Assembly: GCA_003024175.1 (NCBI GenBank)
Contig: MDYQ01000002.1
Location: 248,001-312,000 of the forward strand
DNA from: Planoprotostelium fungivorum
Lineage: Eukaryota > Evosea > Variosea > Cavosteliida > Cavosteliaceae
Direction of reading: 5' to 3'
DNA: 64,000 nt
This document shows, one piece after another, positions 26,310 to 37,601 of the stretch; the stretch's first letter is position 1; the number at the start of each line of letters is the position of its first letter. The notes under the pieces were generated by a model that was given only the letters and a program-made list of their open reading frames with translations, ran no database searches and had not been told where the DNA came from. Made by a program: the position numbers and the translations under genes.

Positions 26310-28843
26310 TTATTTCTTTCCAGTGATCCAAGAAGGAAGGTAAGTGAGAGACAACATTTTGGCGGCGAAATACAACTGGTCCGTCAGCCGGCCGTTTTTC
26401 GCATTGTAGATATCATGCCACAGCTGCATGTTGACCTCCCTCTCTTCTTCTTCGTCCAGAGCATTGGCCGTCTCAAACATTTGATCCCCCTCCACCTCCC
26501 CCTTACTCTCTCTGAACGTCATCACCTTGCCTAGTCCTCTCAGTTACGACTCGAAATTCCCGTTATATTTCACCTCCTCGACCGTTGTAGATGGGCCAAG
26601 CCTGAGGCTCCCCGTTGACGGCAAATTGGATCCACCTCTTGGCCATGTCATAAGAGATCTTCCAGTCCTTTCCTTGTGCGTCACGACTCTCATCGAAGCA
26701 GGGAGTGTGTAGAAACACACTGGCAATCTCTGAAGCGTGCATGATTCCTTACATCAGATCAGATGATGTCTTCATGTGATGGTATGATCATGATGTGATG
26801 AATCATGCGATGATCGTGATTGATCATGTGATGAGCAACGTGTAGACTCACCCAAATGGGGTCGATTGACATCCTCAATCGATTGCTTGAGCCATCCACA
26901 CAGGTGATCGAAGTGGTAAAGTCTCACCGTCGCATTATTTCTACCCCTCCGATTTCCCGCCACGAGATTCCTATCACGTCAGCGCTCGCGATCGCTCAGA
27001 CATTTCACCTCGCCGCAGCTATGGCAGGACCTATAAACATGACGTCACTGATCAAGTCTGCCTCCGCTTTATAAGCTGCCTTCTCTCCCTCTGGCGTCGT
27101 TTTATCACCGGGGAGACCAGGATAAGCCTATCGTTTTCCGTCAGAAGAATCACACGAATCGTGTCATGAAAGATAAGAAGACGATCGTCTGAACGTTCAG
27201 TGACAGAACGGAGAGATGAGAAGATAAAGATACTCCACCTGTCTAACGTGCTCTCGTGCAATTCCAGGAATAGTGTTGAGAAGAGTCGCGTACTTGACTG
27301 GATCGGTGAGGTCCACGATATATCCCCTCCCAAACAGAGAACCCTCGTCCGTGTTGCATCCCAGAATGACATTCGTGATGTCCGAATTGATGTACCCCGC
27401 GGAGATTTGTTTAGCTGGTGACAGGGGAATGATGTGGCCCAGGGAAGGTACGTACCTGTCGGGGTGAGAGGGATAGTTGTAAACATACGTACTTCCAGTG
27501 AGTATTGTTCTCCACGGCCTCCATCAGTTTCGAGTTGGGAATTTTTCTCATGGCCTCGATCTACAACAATTAGATTTCGGTTCTCGTTTTATTCTCACCT
27601 TTTGTAGGGGAGGAAGGCTCTCGTCGATTCCACAGTATCTGACGAGTTCACCCCAGACATGACTGTTGTCACCGGGTGGCTGAACGATTGTGTCAGATGA
27701 GATCATGAAACGATGGTTTCATCTTAGGTGATCATCACTTGACGTGATGATGATCTGATCTTGTGATCCGTCGTGTCTTACGAAATCATATCGATGATGA
27801 TCAGATCATTGCTGATGACTTACGATCGTATCAGCTGTACCACTCTGGAGGATGGCTCGCTTGAATCCAGATGATTTCTCCAGAGTCATATGTATGGCCA
27901 CAGAGACTGCACCCGCCGATTCACCAAAGAGAGTGATGTTGTCCACGTCCCCTCCAAATCTCTCGATGTTATTCTTCACCCACCTGATCGGCCGTGTCAA
28001 CTCCACAAGATGATCGTCATCATCACGTCTCACCGGAGCATCATCTGCTGATCGGCTATACCGTAGTTACCAGTTTGTCTCTCTGCATTTAATTCTCTGA
28101 GATCATCGTGACAGATGAAACCGAGGACATTGACTCGATAGTTCCCCGTGACGACGATCACCTGAGAAGAATGAGCTGTGAGAATGATGTGAAGTGTTCT
28201 GATTCACATCAGGGAAATGACGCAACAGATCGGTGGGGTCATAGATACCGGTCTGAGCGCTGTTTCCATCTCGAAATGAGCCACCGTAAATCCACACCAT
28301 CACGGGTAACTTCTTTCCCTCCTGTGATGTGAAAGTCAGACGGTGAAGCGAGGAAGAGGGAAGGGAGTGGATGGCACTCGCCTGCGATGGACAGAACACG
28401 TTGAGGTTTAGACATTCTGTGTCAGATTGAGGATATCTCCTGGTGATGATGCCTGATTTGTCCCAGATGGTCTCTAATCCTGTGGTTAAGTGAGAATCAT
28501 CGATCGGGAGTGACATCGCAGCGGACCTGATACGTTCTGCGGAGGTATAGGACCAAAATCATAACATTCTCGAGCCTGTGAGATCGATCAGATGACACAT
28601 AAAAGATGGTTAACATACCTCCTCCCAATGTTCTGGCTCCTCTGGATAAGTCCATCTCTGACATTTTGCATAAGGGATACCCAGCCACTTCTCTTCAAAC
28701 ACATCAATCATTTCACATCCATTCCATCGATGCTCACTGATGGGTTTCTGGGAGCCTGGTGGAAGATGGACAGTGCTATCTTTCGACAGAGGGTGAGTGT
28801 CGATGAAACCTCTTACGGGACCCGATGTGGTGATGACTTCCAT
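26310..28843 (-). CDS. Type-B carboxylesterase / cholinesterase family hydrolase
   Basis: Starts at ATG 28843 (MEVITTSGPVRGFIDTHPLS) with the N-terminal signature leading to EKWLGIPYAKCQRWTYPEEP. Then follow DTECLNLNVFCPSQ, KKLPVMVWIYGGSF (oxyanion-hole glycines), NYRVNVLGF, NNIERFGGDVDNITLFGESAGAVS (catalytic Ser in GESAG), NVILGCNTDEGSLF (catalytic Glu), and across an intron NRPHLGIMHASEIASVF (catalytic His in MHASE). It ends YLPSWITGKK, stop at 26310-26312. No signal peptide is visible, so it is probably cytosolic. The catalytic triad is complete and the length (about 580 residues) fits the family. Substrates of this family are esters of many kinds, so the substrate cannot be told. Confidence 0.9.
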
Positions 28844-28980
28844 CGATCCTGCCGCAGTTTATTGGAAAACGTCGTCTCGGAACATTTGTCCCGAGATTTC
28901 TCCGGTCAACCGCGTTCAGATGAACAGCTGTACAGATTAAATAATTTGAAATACACATCATCTTGATCGTGTATTGATCA

Positions 28981-31092
28981 TCAGTGCAAGTTCTGTTGGA
29001 GCTCTTGGTATTGACTGTACAGCTGTGCAAATTCTTCTTGGTGTTTTCTTCTGTGATCTTCGTATTCAGCACACAGGATGTCGTATTGCTCTTGCATCTT
29101 GTCTTTCTCCAATTGAACCTTTGCCTGCACACGTTATTCAGCATTACACGTGAGAAAAATGAATTCACCTCTCGAATTCGATCAACTGACGACTTTTTCT
29201 GTTTTAACTGCGACAGCTTCTCCTCCAATGCAAGTGATCTCTTCTTCTCCTCGAATAACTTCCTCTCTAACTCGCTCATCTTCTGTCGCTGATCGGTGAT
29301 CATGTTCAATAACACGTCGTTTTCCGTATCATCTCCAGTGGTTGACGCTGGCGTCTTTCTTCCCGATTCTGCCCGCTTCAATTTAGTCTTCAATATTTGA
29401 ACCTAACATTCGTCATTTTAAAGAAGAAAAAGATTTCCCTCTCACCTCTGCCGTCAATTTTGCGTTGGATTCTCGCAATTGTACGACTAATTCTTTGATC
29501 TCCTGTCGCTGATTTCAATATGATGAGGGTGGACGCGAGTGAATGCCATGATCCTTTACCTGGTCCGTACTGAGCCCTTGTGGATCGAAACTGGGAAATG
29601 TCTTCACGCCTCTTTGCTTCATCTTCTTTCTCATCGACGATTCCGGCTCATGATCGATTTTGGTCATATCCCAATGATAGATGTGATCGCTGTCAACGGT
29701 TGTGCCTCCCAGAGTCAACGTATCGTTGTGTTCGGAGATACGACGGTCGAATGACTTTCCCGGTGAAGCCCCAGCGCCAATCTAAATTTCTCATCAACGA
29801 ACGAAAGATGTCCATTTAAACGAATCCGTATTTGATATCTTTGATCGCTTCGTTCACGTCTGAATAACGATAGAGATGTGAACGATGAGACTATTTACCG
29901 ATATCAGGTCCAATTGAGCTTGCGTTGACTTCTTGAGTTGATTGATCTGTTGATCAACAGATGAGAAGACCTTCATCACTTCAACTCACCCTGCCCAACA
30001 ATGATTTTGAAACGTCTGGATCGTCCAATAAGATCAAATCCCTCTCGAACTTCTGTATGACGGGGCCCAAATGTTCCATGACTTCTTCATCATTCGCGTT
30101 CACCCTCAAATCTTTGCCTCTCGTGTTGTTCTTGTATCTACTTGGACTCGCCACGGGTGAGCCTCCGAACGCTTTCTCAACATTCTATCGCACCTCGTCA
30201 ACGTTGAATCAGAGTGATTGGATGACTCACCGCAGGTAACACACCACTGAGGGCGTAGGCGGCTGGAACTTTAGACAATTCCTTCGAAAAGACGAGAGAT
30301 GAGACGGTGTCGTTCTGTTTCAGTGCCTCAATCATAGCCTCCACTCCCGCCGTGGTGACCGGATTTCCCTCTAATTTGAGCGTCTCCAATTGACTGTCAC
30401 TGACTACGACACCTGGCCATCCGATCAGACTGCATGCGATGGGAGAATCACACCGAGATCGGTCAATGGAGCGTCCATTGGTGGATTGTTTCTGAGCGCG
30501 AGTGATAATTTATACATGCCGTCGTCACCGATTTGATTTTGAGATAAATTCAGATGCTGAAAAGTTCAGCATGGTGAGATGGTCAGACGTAGTGCATCAC
30601 CTTGAGAGTTTGATTTGTACAGAGTGCTTCTGATATTACGGCAGCGCCCACGTTACCGATGCGATTGGCTGATAGATCTAAATCAATCAGAAGGGTAAGG
30701 CTGTTGAGAAGTTCTTTGATGGCCTAAGTGAGGCTGTTAGGTGTGGATGATTGCCTTCATTCACCTTGCACGCTCGATTGTCTATAAAATTGTGACTGAG
30801 ATTTAGCTTCGTCAACGTATTACACGATGTAAGAGAAAGGATAACGGGGATCGCATCGGCCGACGTCTATAAAGATGTTCAATCATCCGATTGCATTGAT
30901 GATTCGACCGATTCTATATAAATACGGTGAGACGTCATTCACCAGCTTCTTGTGGCTAAGGTCGAGCTGGACGATCCCCACCCTCCTCTTTTGAAATGAG
31001 TCGAAGATGGTAATCAACGACTGAGACGGCATTATCTGCATCTCTTTGCATTTCCTTTGGTATAGACCAGACATGGTGATCCTCTCATCCAT
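28981..31092 (-). CDS. Leucine-rich repeat plus coiled-coil protein, LRRC45-like layout
   Basis: ATG at 31092 (or 31074, MSGLYQRKCKEMQI). The first exon holds IVQLDLSHKKL. Several exons then encode RNase-inhibitor-type LRRs, one per exon: LLIDLDLSANRIGNVGAAVI, TLKHLNLSQNQIGDDGMYKL, LETLKLEGNPVTTAGVEAMI. A linker follows, then VMEHLGPVIQKFERDLILLD and LKKSTQAQLDLISDVNEAIK. The C-terminal third is coiled coil: KMSELERKLFEEKKRSLALE, KVQLEKDKMQEQYDILCAEY, ending YQELQQNLH at 28981. Total is about 590 residues. LRRC45 in animals, a centriole-linker protein, has the same order of LRRs and coiled coil and a similar N-terminus, so a centrosome or cytoskeletal role is a reasonable guess. The start lies 41 bp from the stop of the homeobox gene. 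Confidence 0.75.
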
Positions 31093-31133
31093 CTTCCCGC
31101 CTCTCTTTCATTCAAACCTCAACGGTTCATTTA

Positions 31134-32267
31134 TTATCTACAACGGTCGTTGGGCTCATGTCTAGACCAGCTGAAATCCCTGTCTTCTACACCCATGTAT
31201 CGATTGAGATCATCAGAAGGGTCCAAATTGTGTGATGTCATGTCGGCCACGGCTAATGCGAGGTCCACATCGTGTGGAGAGACCATGCCTGATGGAGATG
31301 TCAATCAGAGATGTCGAATGACCTCCTCACTCATCATGGCGGTCGTGTCTTCCACGGGCATGATTTCGATTCTCGATCGCTTCTTACTCTTCTGTATGGT
31401 GTCATCTAGGTTCTCGAAGATGAGATGAAAAGACGTCAATCACCTCTTCGATCATATTTCGTTTTGACTTTCCTCTCTCGTTAGAGAACCATTTAGACAC
31501 TTGAGAAGATGTGAGACCGATTTTAGATGAGATGGTCTCGTAGACGGAGGGCTCTGGATTGGGGTTGCCAAAGAAGGCACCCTTCATGAACAGAATCTGA
31601 TCCTTCGTGAACACCTGCAGCTCTTCAGCCACCCTTCATCTCTACCTTTTATGTGAAATAAATATATTATAAAATGTATTATTATATATTTATTTCAAAT
31701 TGTGAAAAAGAGAATTATTATTAGTTTAAATATTGATAAAAAATGAAATATTTCTTCTTCTCTTTTCTTCTTTTCGATTTTTAAACTCACGTTTTTCGTC
31801 TGCTTTGTTCGATATTCAAATTTCCCTGCAGAAGCCAACCTGGCCCTCTTGTGTTTGAACCACGTCTTCACCCTCTTCAACTCCAGCCCCGCTTTCATCG
31901 CCACATCACTCGTCTTCGAATAAGGATCCGTCTGAAATGCCCCCTCTAATACTGCTATCTGTTCCTTTGAGAAATACTTCTTCTCGGGTTGGGCATCATT
32001 GACTTCGGTCTCCCTCCGATGTTTGAACCATGTCGAGATCTGATTGTATGAGACTTTTCCATCGAGCTGTTTGACGAGATTTTGTTTCGTATTCATGTTT
32101 GGGTATTTGTCTTGAGCCCAAACGCTGTTGAGGATGTCTGATTCAGATTTTGATGGCCTCCATCTGATCTGATATGAGATGCAGAGAAGATGGATGAAGG
32201 GCACCTGTGAGGTTTTTGTCCCGTCTCGCCGGTCGTGGCTTTTTTCGTTGGGCTCTGAAGAGGTCAT
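31134..32267 (-). CDS. Protein with three homeodomains
   Basis: ATG at 32267 (MTSSEPNEKSHDRRDGTKTS). After one intron, three helix-turn-helix units follow. The first is RWRPSKSESDILNSVW...VSYNQISTWFKHRRETE. The second is KKYFSKEQIAVLEGAFQTDP...LKRVKTWFKHKRARLA. The third, past an AT-rich intron (about 31640-31790), is VFTKDQILFMKGAFFGNPNP...SSQVSKWFSNERGKSKR. Each has the recognition-helix core WF-x-x-x/N-x-R of homeodomains. The first two have WFKHRR and WFKHKR, with His replacing the usual Asn, while the third has WFSNER. A C-terminal region has KKRSRIEIMPVED, and after a GTGAGG intron MVSPHDVDLALAVADMTS, ending HEPNDRCR at 31134. The protein is about 300 residues and probably a nuclear DNA-binding protein. 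Confidence 0.8.
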
Positions 32268-32391
32268 CAGAGATGATGATGAGGGTGAATGGAGCCTCTC
32301 ACTGATTTTTCTTTGTCATTTGGGATATGTTCAGGTGCCTGATATGATAGCGTGTTCGTCTCTAAGGGATAGGTGTATACTGTGATATGGT

Positions 32392-32781
32392 TCAGACTTC
32401 GGTGAGATGATTCGATGTGACACCATTTGAAAACAGATTGGCTGGATTATTCGAGCACATAAAAGACTCCAACTGAAGTTGTCCTCTCTCTTCGTGTGGG
32501 AAACTGTGCATCATTTACAAGATGCGAGTGATACTTCTTGTGTTTGTGAACGACATAGATTGTATCATCACCAGTGTTCAGAATGAGCACTACCCACGAC
32601 GACATCTAGAGATAATTGGGATCCAGATGTCGCCTCTTCGTTCAACTCTGATGATTCAGCGGAATGCTCAACACGATCATGTGAAGTGTTTTGTTCCTGT
32701 TCACTGCTTCAATATTGTCTTCTGTTGCATATCACATACCTTCGCTGCATTGATAGCATCGTAATGCAGAACGTCCAACAT
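32392..32781 (-). CDS. Small acidic protein, about 90 residues
   Basis: Three exons join in phase: MLDVLHYDAINAAK, then EQNTSHDRVEHSAESSELNE (to AHSEH), then CFPHEERGQLQLESFMCSNN ending HLTEV at 32392. Introns begin GTATGT and GTGATG and end ACAG. An in-frame stop lies upstream of the ATG at 32781. No family was recognised. It lies between the CDK and homeobox genes, all on the minus strand. It could instead be a set of upstream exons of the homeobox gene. Confidence 0.4.
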
Positions 32782-32934
32782 CTTGCAATACGTCTCGTCG
32801 TCTAACGTCCGATTCTAACGCCGATCTTCCTTCTCAATGTGGCGCATCGATGATTTGGCAGCCGATCCCAAGATTCCAGTTTACACTCAATGTAAATTCG
32901 ATTTCGATAAATATTTCGTAAATTTTATACAAGT

Positions 32935-34209
32935 TCATTGATACTCCATTCCTCTGTAGTTCTTCTTGTCTAAATTGTTGAAGTAAGGATGTCTCAGGGC
33001 CTTCTTGGCTGCGATACGTTTGGTGGGATCGTACTGCAACATCTCCTGGCGATCGCATCAGATGTGTACGTGATCGTATGTGTGAGACAAAGTTGTGGGT
33101 GATGATGAGAGATGAATGATGTGATGACACATCTGATCAGATGATGTGATCACGTGACGTGATCAGCTGATGGTGTGATCAGATCGAGGTGATCACACAA
33201 ACTACGGAGCACATCACAAGATGTCTCACCATCAACAGTTGATATCCAGACTCATCCAAGCCGGGGACACTCTTCCTGATATCCGTTCGCTTCCACTGTG
33301 GAAACTCGGGTGAAAAATTTTGCAGCGATTCGATGTTGGGCCACATGTCCCGGTTGGGAGTGCCCAATAGATGAAAGATGCGATACAGCTACCGTCGTCA
33401 TCAGAGGTGAAAGAGCAAGCCATGGTGCACGCACCTGATCGACCTCAGAATCGCCCTGGAAGAGTGCACGGCGGGTCGTCATCTCTGCAAAGATGCAGCC
33501 GACGGCCCACATGTCTACGGAGGTGGCGTACACTTTGCTGCCCATCAGCAGCTCGGGGGCTCTGTACCATAGTGTGATGACCTTGTCCGTGTGAGATATC
33601 TTATTGTGGGTTGAGGGTCACCTCTTTCGTGTAGGGCCTCATAGGTACTCCGAAAGCTCTGCCGAGCCCAAAATCGGCCAACTTGAGAGCTCCCTTCCGA
33701 TCGATCAATAGATTCTGAGGCTTCAAGTCTCTGTGTAATACACGGTGGGAGTGACAGTAGGCGATGGATTGTATGAGTTGGTACAGGTAGCTCTGGAATA
33801 AGTTGAGACGGTAGAAACGCTTCGAGGGAGAAGTCTTCACCTTGACGAGCTGAGGCTGGATGACATCATCAACCGAGTCGATGTATTTCTTCAGATCGAA
33901 GTCAAGAAATTCGAAGACGAGGAAGAGACGATTGGGAGTGGTCAAAACATCTTCCAGTCTGCTTTGCTTCAGCGAGTCTTCAGATGTAATAGTTCACCTG
34001 ACGATGTTGGGGTGATCGAGCTCTTTGAGAAGAGAAATCTCTCTCAGAGATGTAGCTGGGATTCCTTCATTGTCCGAGTCCAGCCGAATACGTTTCAGAG
34101 CTACGATTCTATCCGTCTCCCGATCTCGGGCGCGGTAAACCATTCCATATGTTCCCTCTCCCAATTTTTCAAGGATCTCATACTTTGTTGTTGGACCATC
34201 GCCGTTCAT
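32935..34209 (-). CDS. Cyclin-dependent kinase, CDK1/2/5-like
   Basis: ATG at 34209 ([20 protein letters not shown]). The glycine loop is [11 protein letters not shown] and the catalytic Lys is in VALKRIRL. The cyclin-binding helix reads [14 protein letters not shown] where most CDKs have PSTAIRE-like sequence. [21 protein letters not shown] and the T-loop with a threonine ([17 protein letters not shown]) are all present, as are [14 protein letters not shown] and the C-terminal [20 protein letters not shown], ending GMEYQ at 32935. Length is about 310 residues, like CDK1/2. The CDK insert and short C-lobe show it is not a MAP kinase. CDKs of this group drive cell-cycle steps with a cyclin. 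The variant helix leaves open whether it is the main mitotic CDK or a CDK5-like one. Confidence 0.92.
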
Positions 34210-34595
34210 TGAGCCCTTATGATCCAGTCAATCAGAGATCACACGATACGATATCGATATAGAATATGAACCTCTCGGCTGACTCACGAGAAGAAGAAGT
34301 GGTTTAGATGGAATACAAGAAGAGGAACCCTGGAAGGCGCTTCCAAAATTTTGAATGTCTGAATTTTCCCGCGCGATCCCGCCTTTTTTGCGGACTTTCC
34401 ATCTACAACGCAGTGATGACAAGACCTGTCCAGTTCTCATTGGAATGAAACAATATGGGGAACTGAGAGGAAGTCGATGGAAAACTCACGGGCCATGTCA
34501 ATGCGTAATCCAACTCAAAACGCAGAGACAACAGCAACACGAACCACACGAACAATGTGCGTAGAAGGGGATGTAGATCTTCTGACATCCTACAG
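34210..34595. promoter_or_regulatory. Upstream region shared by CDK and HAM1-like genes
   Basis: 386 bases between divergent ATGs at 34209 (minus) and 34596 (plus). A 69-codon plus-strand reading at 34355-34564 shows no similarity. An acceptor-like CCTACAG just before 34596 leaves room for a 5' leader intron of the HAM1-like gene. Confidence 0.4.
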
Positions 34596-37090
34596 ATGAG
34601 CGACCAAGCGATACTTGATGCACGACAGGCAGCCCTGAACGGAGCTACGACTCTGTTGACCGTTGCCAAGGGAGAGGCACCCTCTAACCAACAGCTGAAC
34701 GATACTTTGGACTCCAGTGTGACTGCCATCGAGCAGCGCAGAACGGTGAGTGACGTCACATCCTTCCCACCTTCATCCTCTAAACATGTATGAAGGAGGC
34801 CAACTTCAGCGAGCACGGAGACCAATTGGCCATCGACGCCGAGAGAGCCCTTCACATGGCCAAGCTCTTCATCAACGAGAAGAACAAGGACGAAGTCTTC
34901 CAGGACCTCTTCTATCAATCGAAGGGTGCCAAGCAGGATGCCAAGAAGCACACCGACAGGGTGACACCTCCATCCTCTTCCGTTCGATCCACTATCTCAC
35001 ACGTCACACAGATCAAGGAAGATGTCAAGGACCAAGTGTTAGAAGACATCGACGAATTGGAAGAGAAGGTCGACGACATCTACTACGTCGCCAAGAGAGT
35101 CTCATACGAGATCATCCGCTCGAAGCATTTCCGCAAGCTCCTGCTTGATGTCCTCGAGCTCCTCCGCACCATCTTCTACCGCAAGGTCCAGCAATCTGCC
35201 TCCACTCTCGCTCAGGTGAAGTCTCTCTCTATGCTTCGACTTACGTTGCATCAGCTCAGCGAGGGAGGAAAGGCCATTGGATCTGCCATCCAAGAGGACA
35301 TCCAGAAGAAGGACTCGAACGCCTCCGAGACCATGATCACCACCGAGGTAATGGACATGATGTCCATCATGTTCTAACACCTCTCGACAGGCTGTCGGAC
35401 AGACCGTGAAGGAAGAGGCCAAGGGCCTCACGCTGACCAACGAGGAATCTCAAGAGATCTACAACCGCCTCTTGGTCATCTTGAAGACCATTCAAGCCAA
35501 CGAAGACTATCAGCTGGCAGTGAATGGAATCTTCCAGCTCATCGATCAGCTGAAGCACCAGGTGAGAAGAAGGAAGGAGGAGGGAATTTGACTCGTTGTA
35601 GATCGGCGATCTTCACCTCGATCAGCAGATCCAGACCGATATCCAAAAGGACGCCCAAGCCAGAGGCCAGAAGATTTGGTCCGACGTCACCACCATCATC
35701 GAGAGGTGACGATCATCCATCGTCTCATCACCATCGTCAACCGATCACGATCATCATGCTCATCCTCTTTAGATTCTCCGGAGAGGGAAGTCTGAAGCCA
35801 GTCTTTGATAACCTTGTCCTCTTCTACAAGAGCATCGCCGATGATGACAGAGCGAGAGCCATCTTTGAAGACGGAAGACTTTTGACCAAGAGAAGTTTCT
35901 CCAACCCTAAGATCATCAACGATCCCTCTTACAAGAAGCAATTCGAGTCTCTCTTTGAGAAGTCGAGGTAAGCATCATCACATCATCAACCAAAATCTCG
36001 TGCACACATTCAACATCTCAACACGACCACCGTCCATCTCATCGCACATCGCACCATCTCATCACCCGTCATCGATCATGTCATCTCATCTTCATCCTCT
36101 CACTTTCTGACCCCACTCTAGAGCTCTTACCAACGACCCCAAGTACAACCAACTCTTCTCCGATATCATCAGCGGCGCCACAGACATCCTCCAGAAGATC
36201 AGAGACGACCCCACCTCTAACGACCTCGCGGACTCCCTTCGCAGATTCGGTCAGGATTTGGCACTCGACTCCAACGGAAGAGTGTCCATCGGCGTCATGC
36301 AGGATTCTCTCATTCAACTGAAGAACTTGCTGGTGCCAGTCATCGCCAGCCAGTTGAAGCACATTCCCATTGCGAGAATCGACGGAGAGACAGACAAGTG
36401 GCAGTTTGCCCTGGAAGGTGAAGTTTTATTTCATTCTTTCTCAATGATGCATCGATCACATTTGTCATCGTTCATTATCATCGATGATGATGCGAGATCG
36501 ATCGTCATGATGATGAAAGAGGTGACATCGTACAGGTATCGTCTTCTCTGCCTATGATGTCTTACCCGACTACCTCAAGTTGTACTTCCAGACCGAGTTG
36601 AAGGTCGATCTGAAGCAGGCATCGACAGACACCGCCAGGGCCTTCTTACGCCTCGAAGTCAACAACATCCGAGCTCACCTCAAGGACCTCCACTTTGCCT
36701 ACAGAAGGAAGGTTTTCCCCACCATCGAGGACGAAGGTGATGATGTCAACACGTGCCATGCGGTTCTCATCCTCTAAAGGTTGGGCCGACGTGGATCTCG
36801 GAGGCAAAGGTCTCAGCTTACGCATGGACTGGATGGTGTCGACCAACGACAGAGACCAGACACGTCTGTCCATCGCCGATGTCGATGTGTCCATAGACGA
36901 TCTCACCATCACGGTGAAGAAGGCAGAATCACACGGCGTCTTAGACAGGATGGCCGTGACCCTCTTCAAGGGAACCATCAGGAGAGAGATAGAGGATGAG
37001 CTGCAGGTGCAGCTGAGATACTTTGGAAGGTACATCTCGGACACCCTCAACGATGCGTTCCTGTCGGCATCGAAGCCCCTCTCCGGTTGA
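34596..37090 (+). CDS. HAM1-like (DUF4449) protein, probable lipid-binding
   Basis: ATG at 34596 (MSDQAILDARQAALNGATTL). About a dozen exons join through short introns. The N-terminal half is almost all helix: HGDQLAIDAERALHMAKLFI, KDQVLEDIDELEEKVDDIYY, LTLTNEESQEIYNRLLVILK, RLLTKRSFSNPKIINDPSYK. The C-terminal half has VVFSAYDVLPDYLKLYFQ-like sequence (exon from 36538), NNIRAHLKDLHFAYRRKVFP, TIEDEG, ADVDLGGKGLSLRMDWMV and DDLTITVKKAESHGVLDRMA, ending LSASKPLSG at 37090. This pattern matches the HAM1 family known mainly from fungi, whose C-terminal part is thought to be related to lipid-binding TULIP folds. There is no signal peptide or membrane segment. The function is not settled in the family. 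Confidence 0.7.
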
Positions 37091-37601
37091 AACGAACGAG
37101 AGAAATAGATATAAACGTGATGTGAAACGAAATCATGTAATCATCACCATCGCGTAGAACATGTGAAGATGAGCCTCTGTCTGTGCGTGAACGACAGTGC
37201 ATTCTATATCCGTGATGATGATGTCACCTGTGACGATGTGATGTGAGCTTCTCGAAGTTGGTTCCCGTTCATGCGGGGGGTCATACCCGTCCGACCCAAC
37301 TCGAGAACATTTACACGTAGAACCGTTACAAAAGGAGAAGGACCTTTAGAGGATGAGCACCTGACGATCACCCATAAGCAGCCGTTGAGGTGTCTGCGTT
37401 TGTCAATTCCTCGCTACCGTGTCTCCGAACCGAAGTTTTCGTGTCGTTAAATGACAAGGATATTTCCAATGCACGGTAAGCAGACGTGACGATATGCTGT
37501 AGTTACCGTAGGAGTTTGAGGTGAAGACGGGAGCACGAGAGAAGCCCGAGATCCCCTCTTCTACTCGGGTTGACTGGGGTCAACATTTTCTATCGAACGA
37601 G
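37091..37601. other. Intergenic region with a structured element
   Basis: Between the HAM1-like stop and the PA14 gene start. It contains a possible folded RNA at 37250-37306, listed separately; otherwise nothing was recognised. Confidence 0.4.
37250..37306. other. Branched hairpin candidate (unassigned)
   Basis: TCTCG (37250) and AGTTGG (37256) pair with CCAACT (37296) and CGAGA (37302), giving an 11-bp stem with one bulge. Inside is a small hairpin CCCG-TTCATG-CGGG (37264-37277). There are no tRNA A/B boxes and no upstream DUSE. It may be an RNA gene or chance. Confidence 0.3.

Noticed and set aside
31134-31150. Recurring CGTTGTAGA / TCTACAACG as a promoter motif (31137, 34402, 52990, 54884)
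   Set aside because: At 31137 it is the coding end of the homeobox gene, and several others are ordinary Tyr-Asn codons; no constant distance to starts.
34355-34564. 69-codon reading between the CDK and HAM1-like genes
   Set aside because: No similarity and no splice link; the stretch is more likely promoter and leader sequence.
37365-37377. CACCCATAAG as a second DUSE element
   Set aside because: The A/T-rich first four bases of the element are not matched and no small-RNA-like sequence begins 63 nt on.
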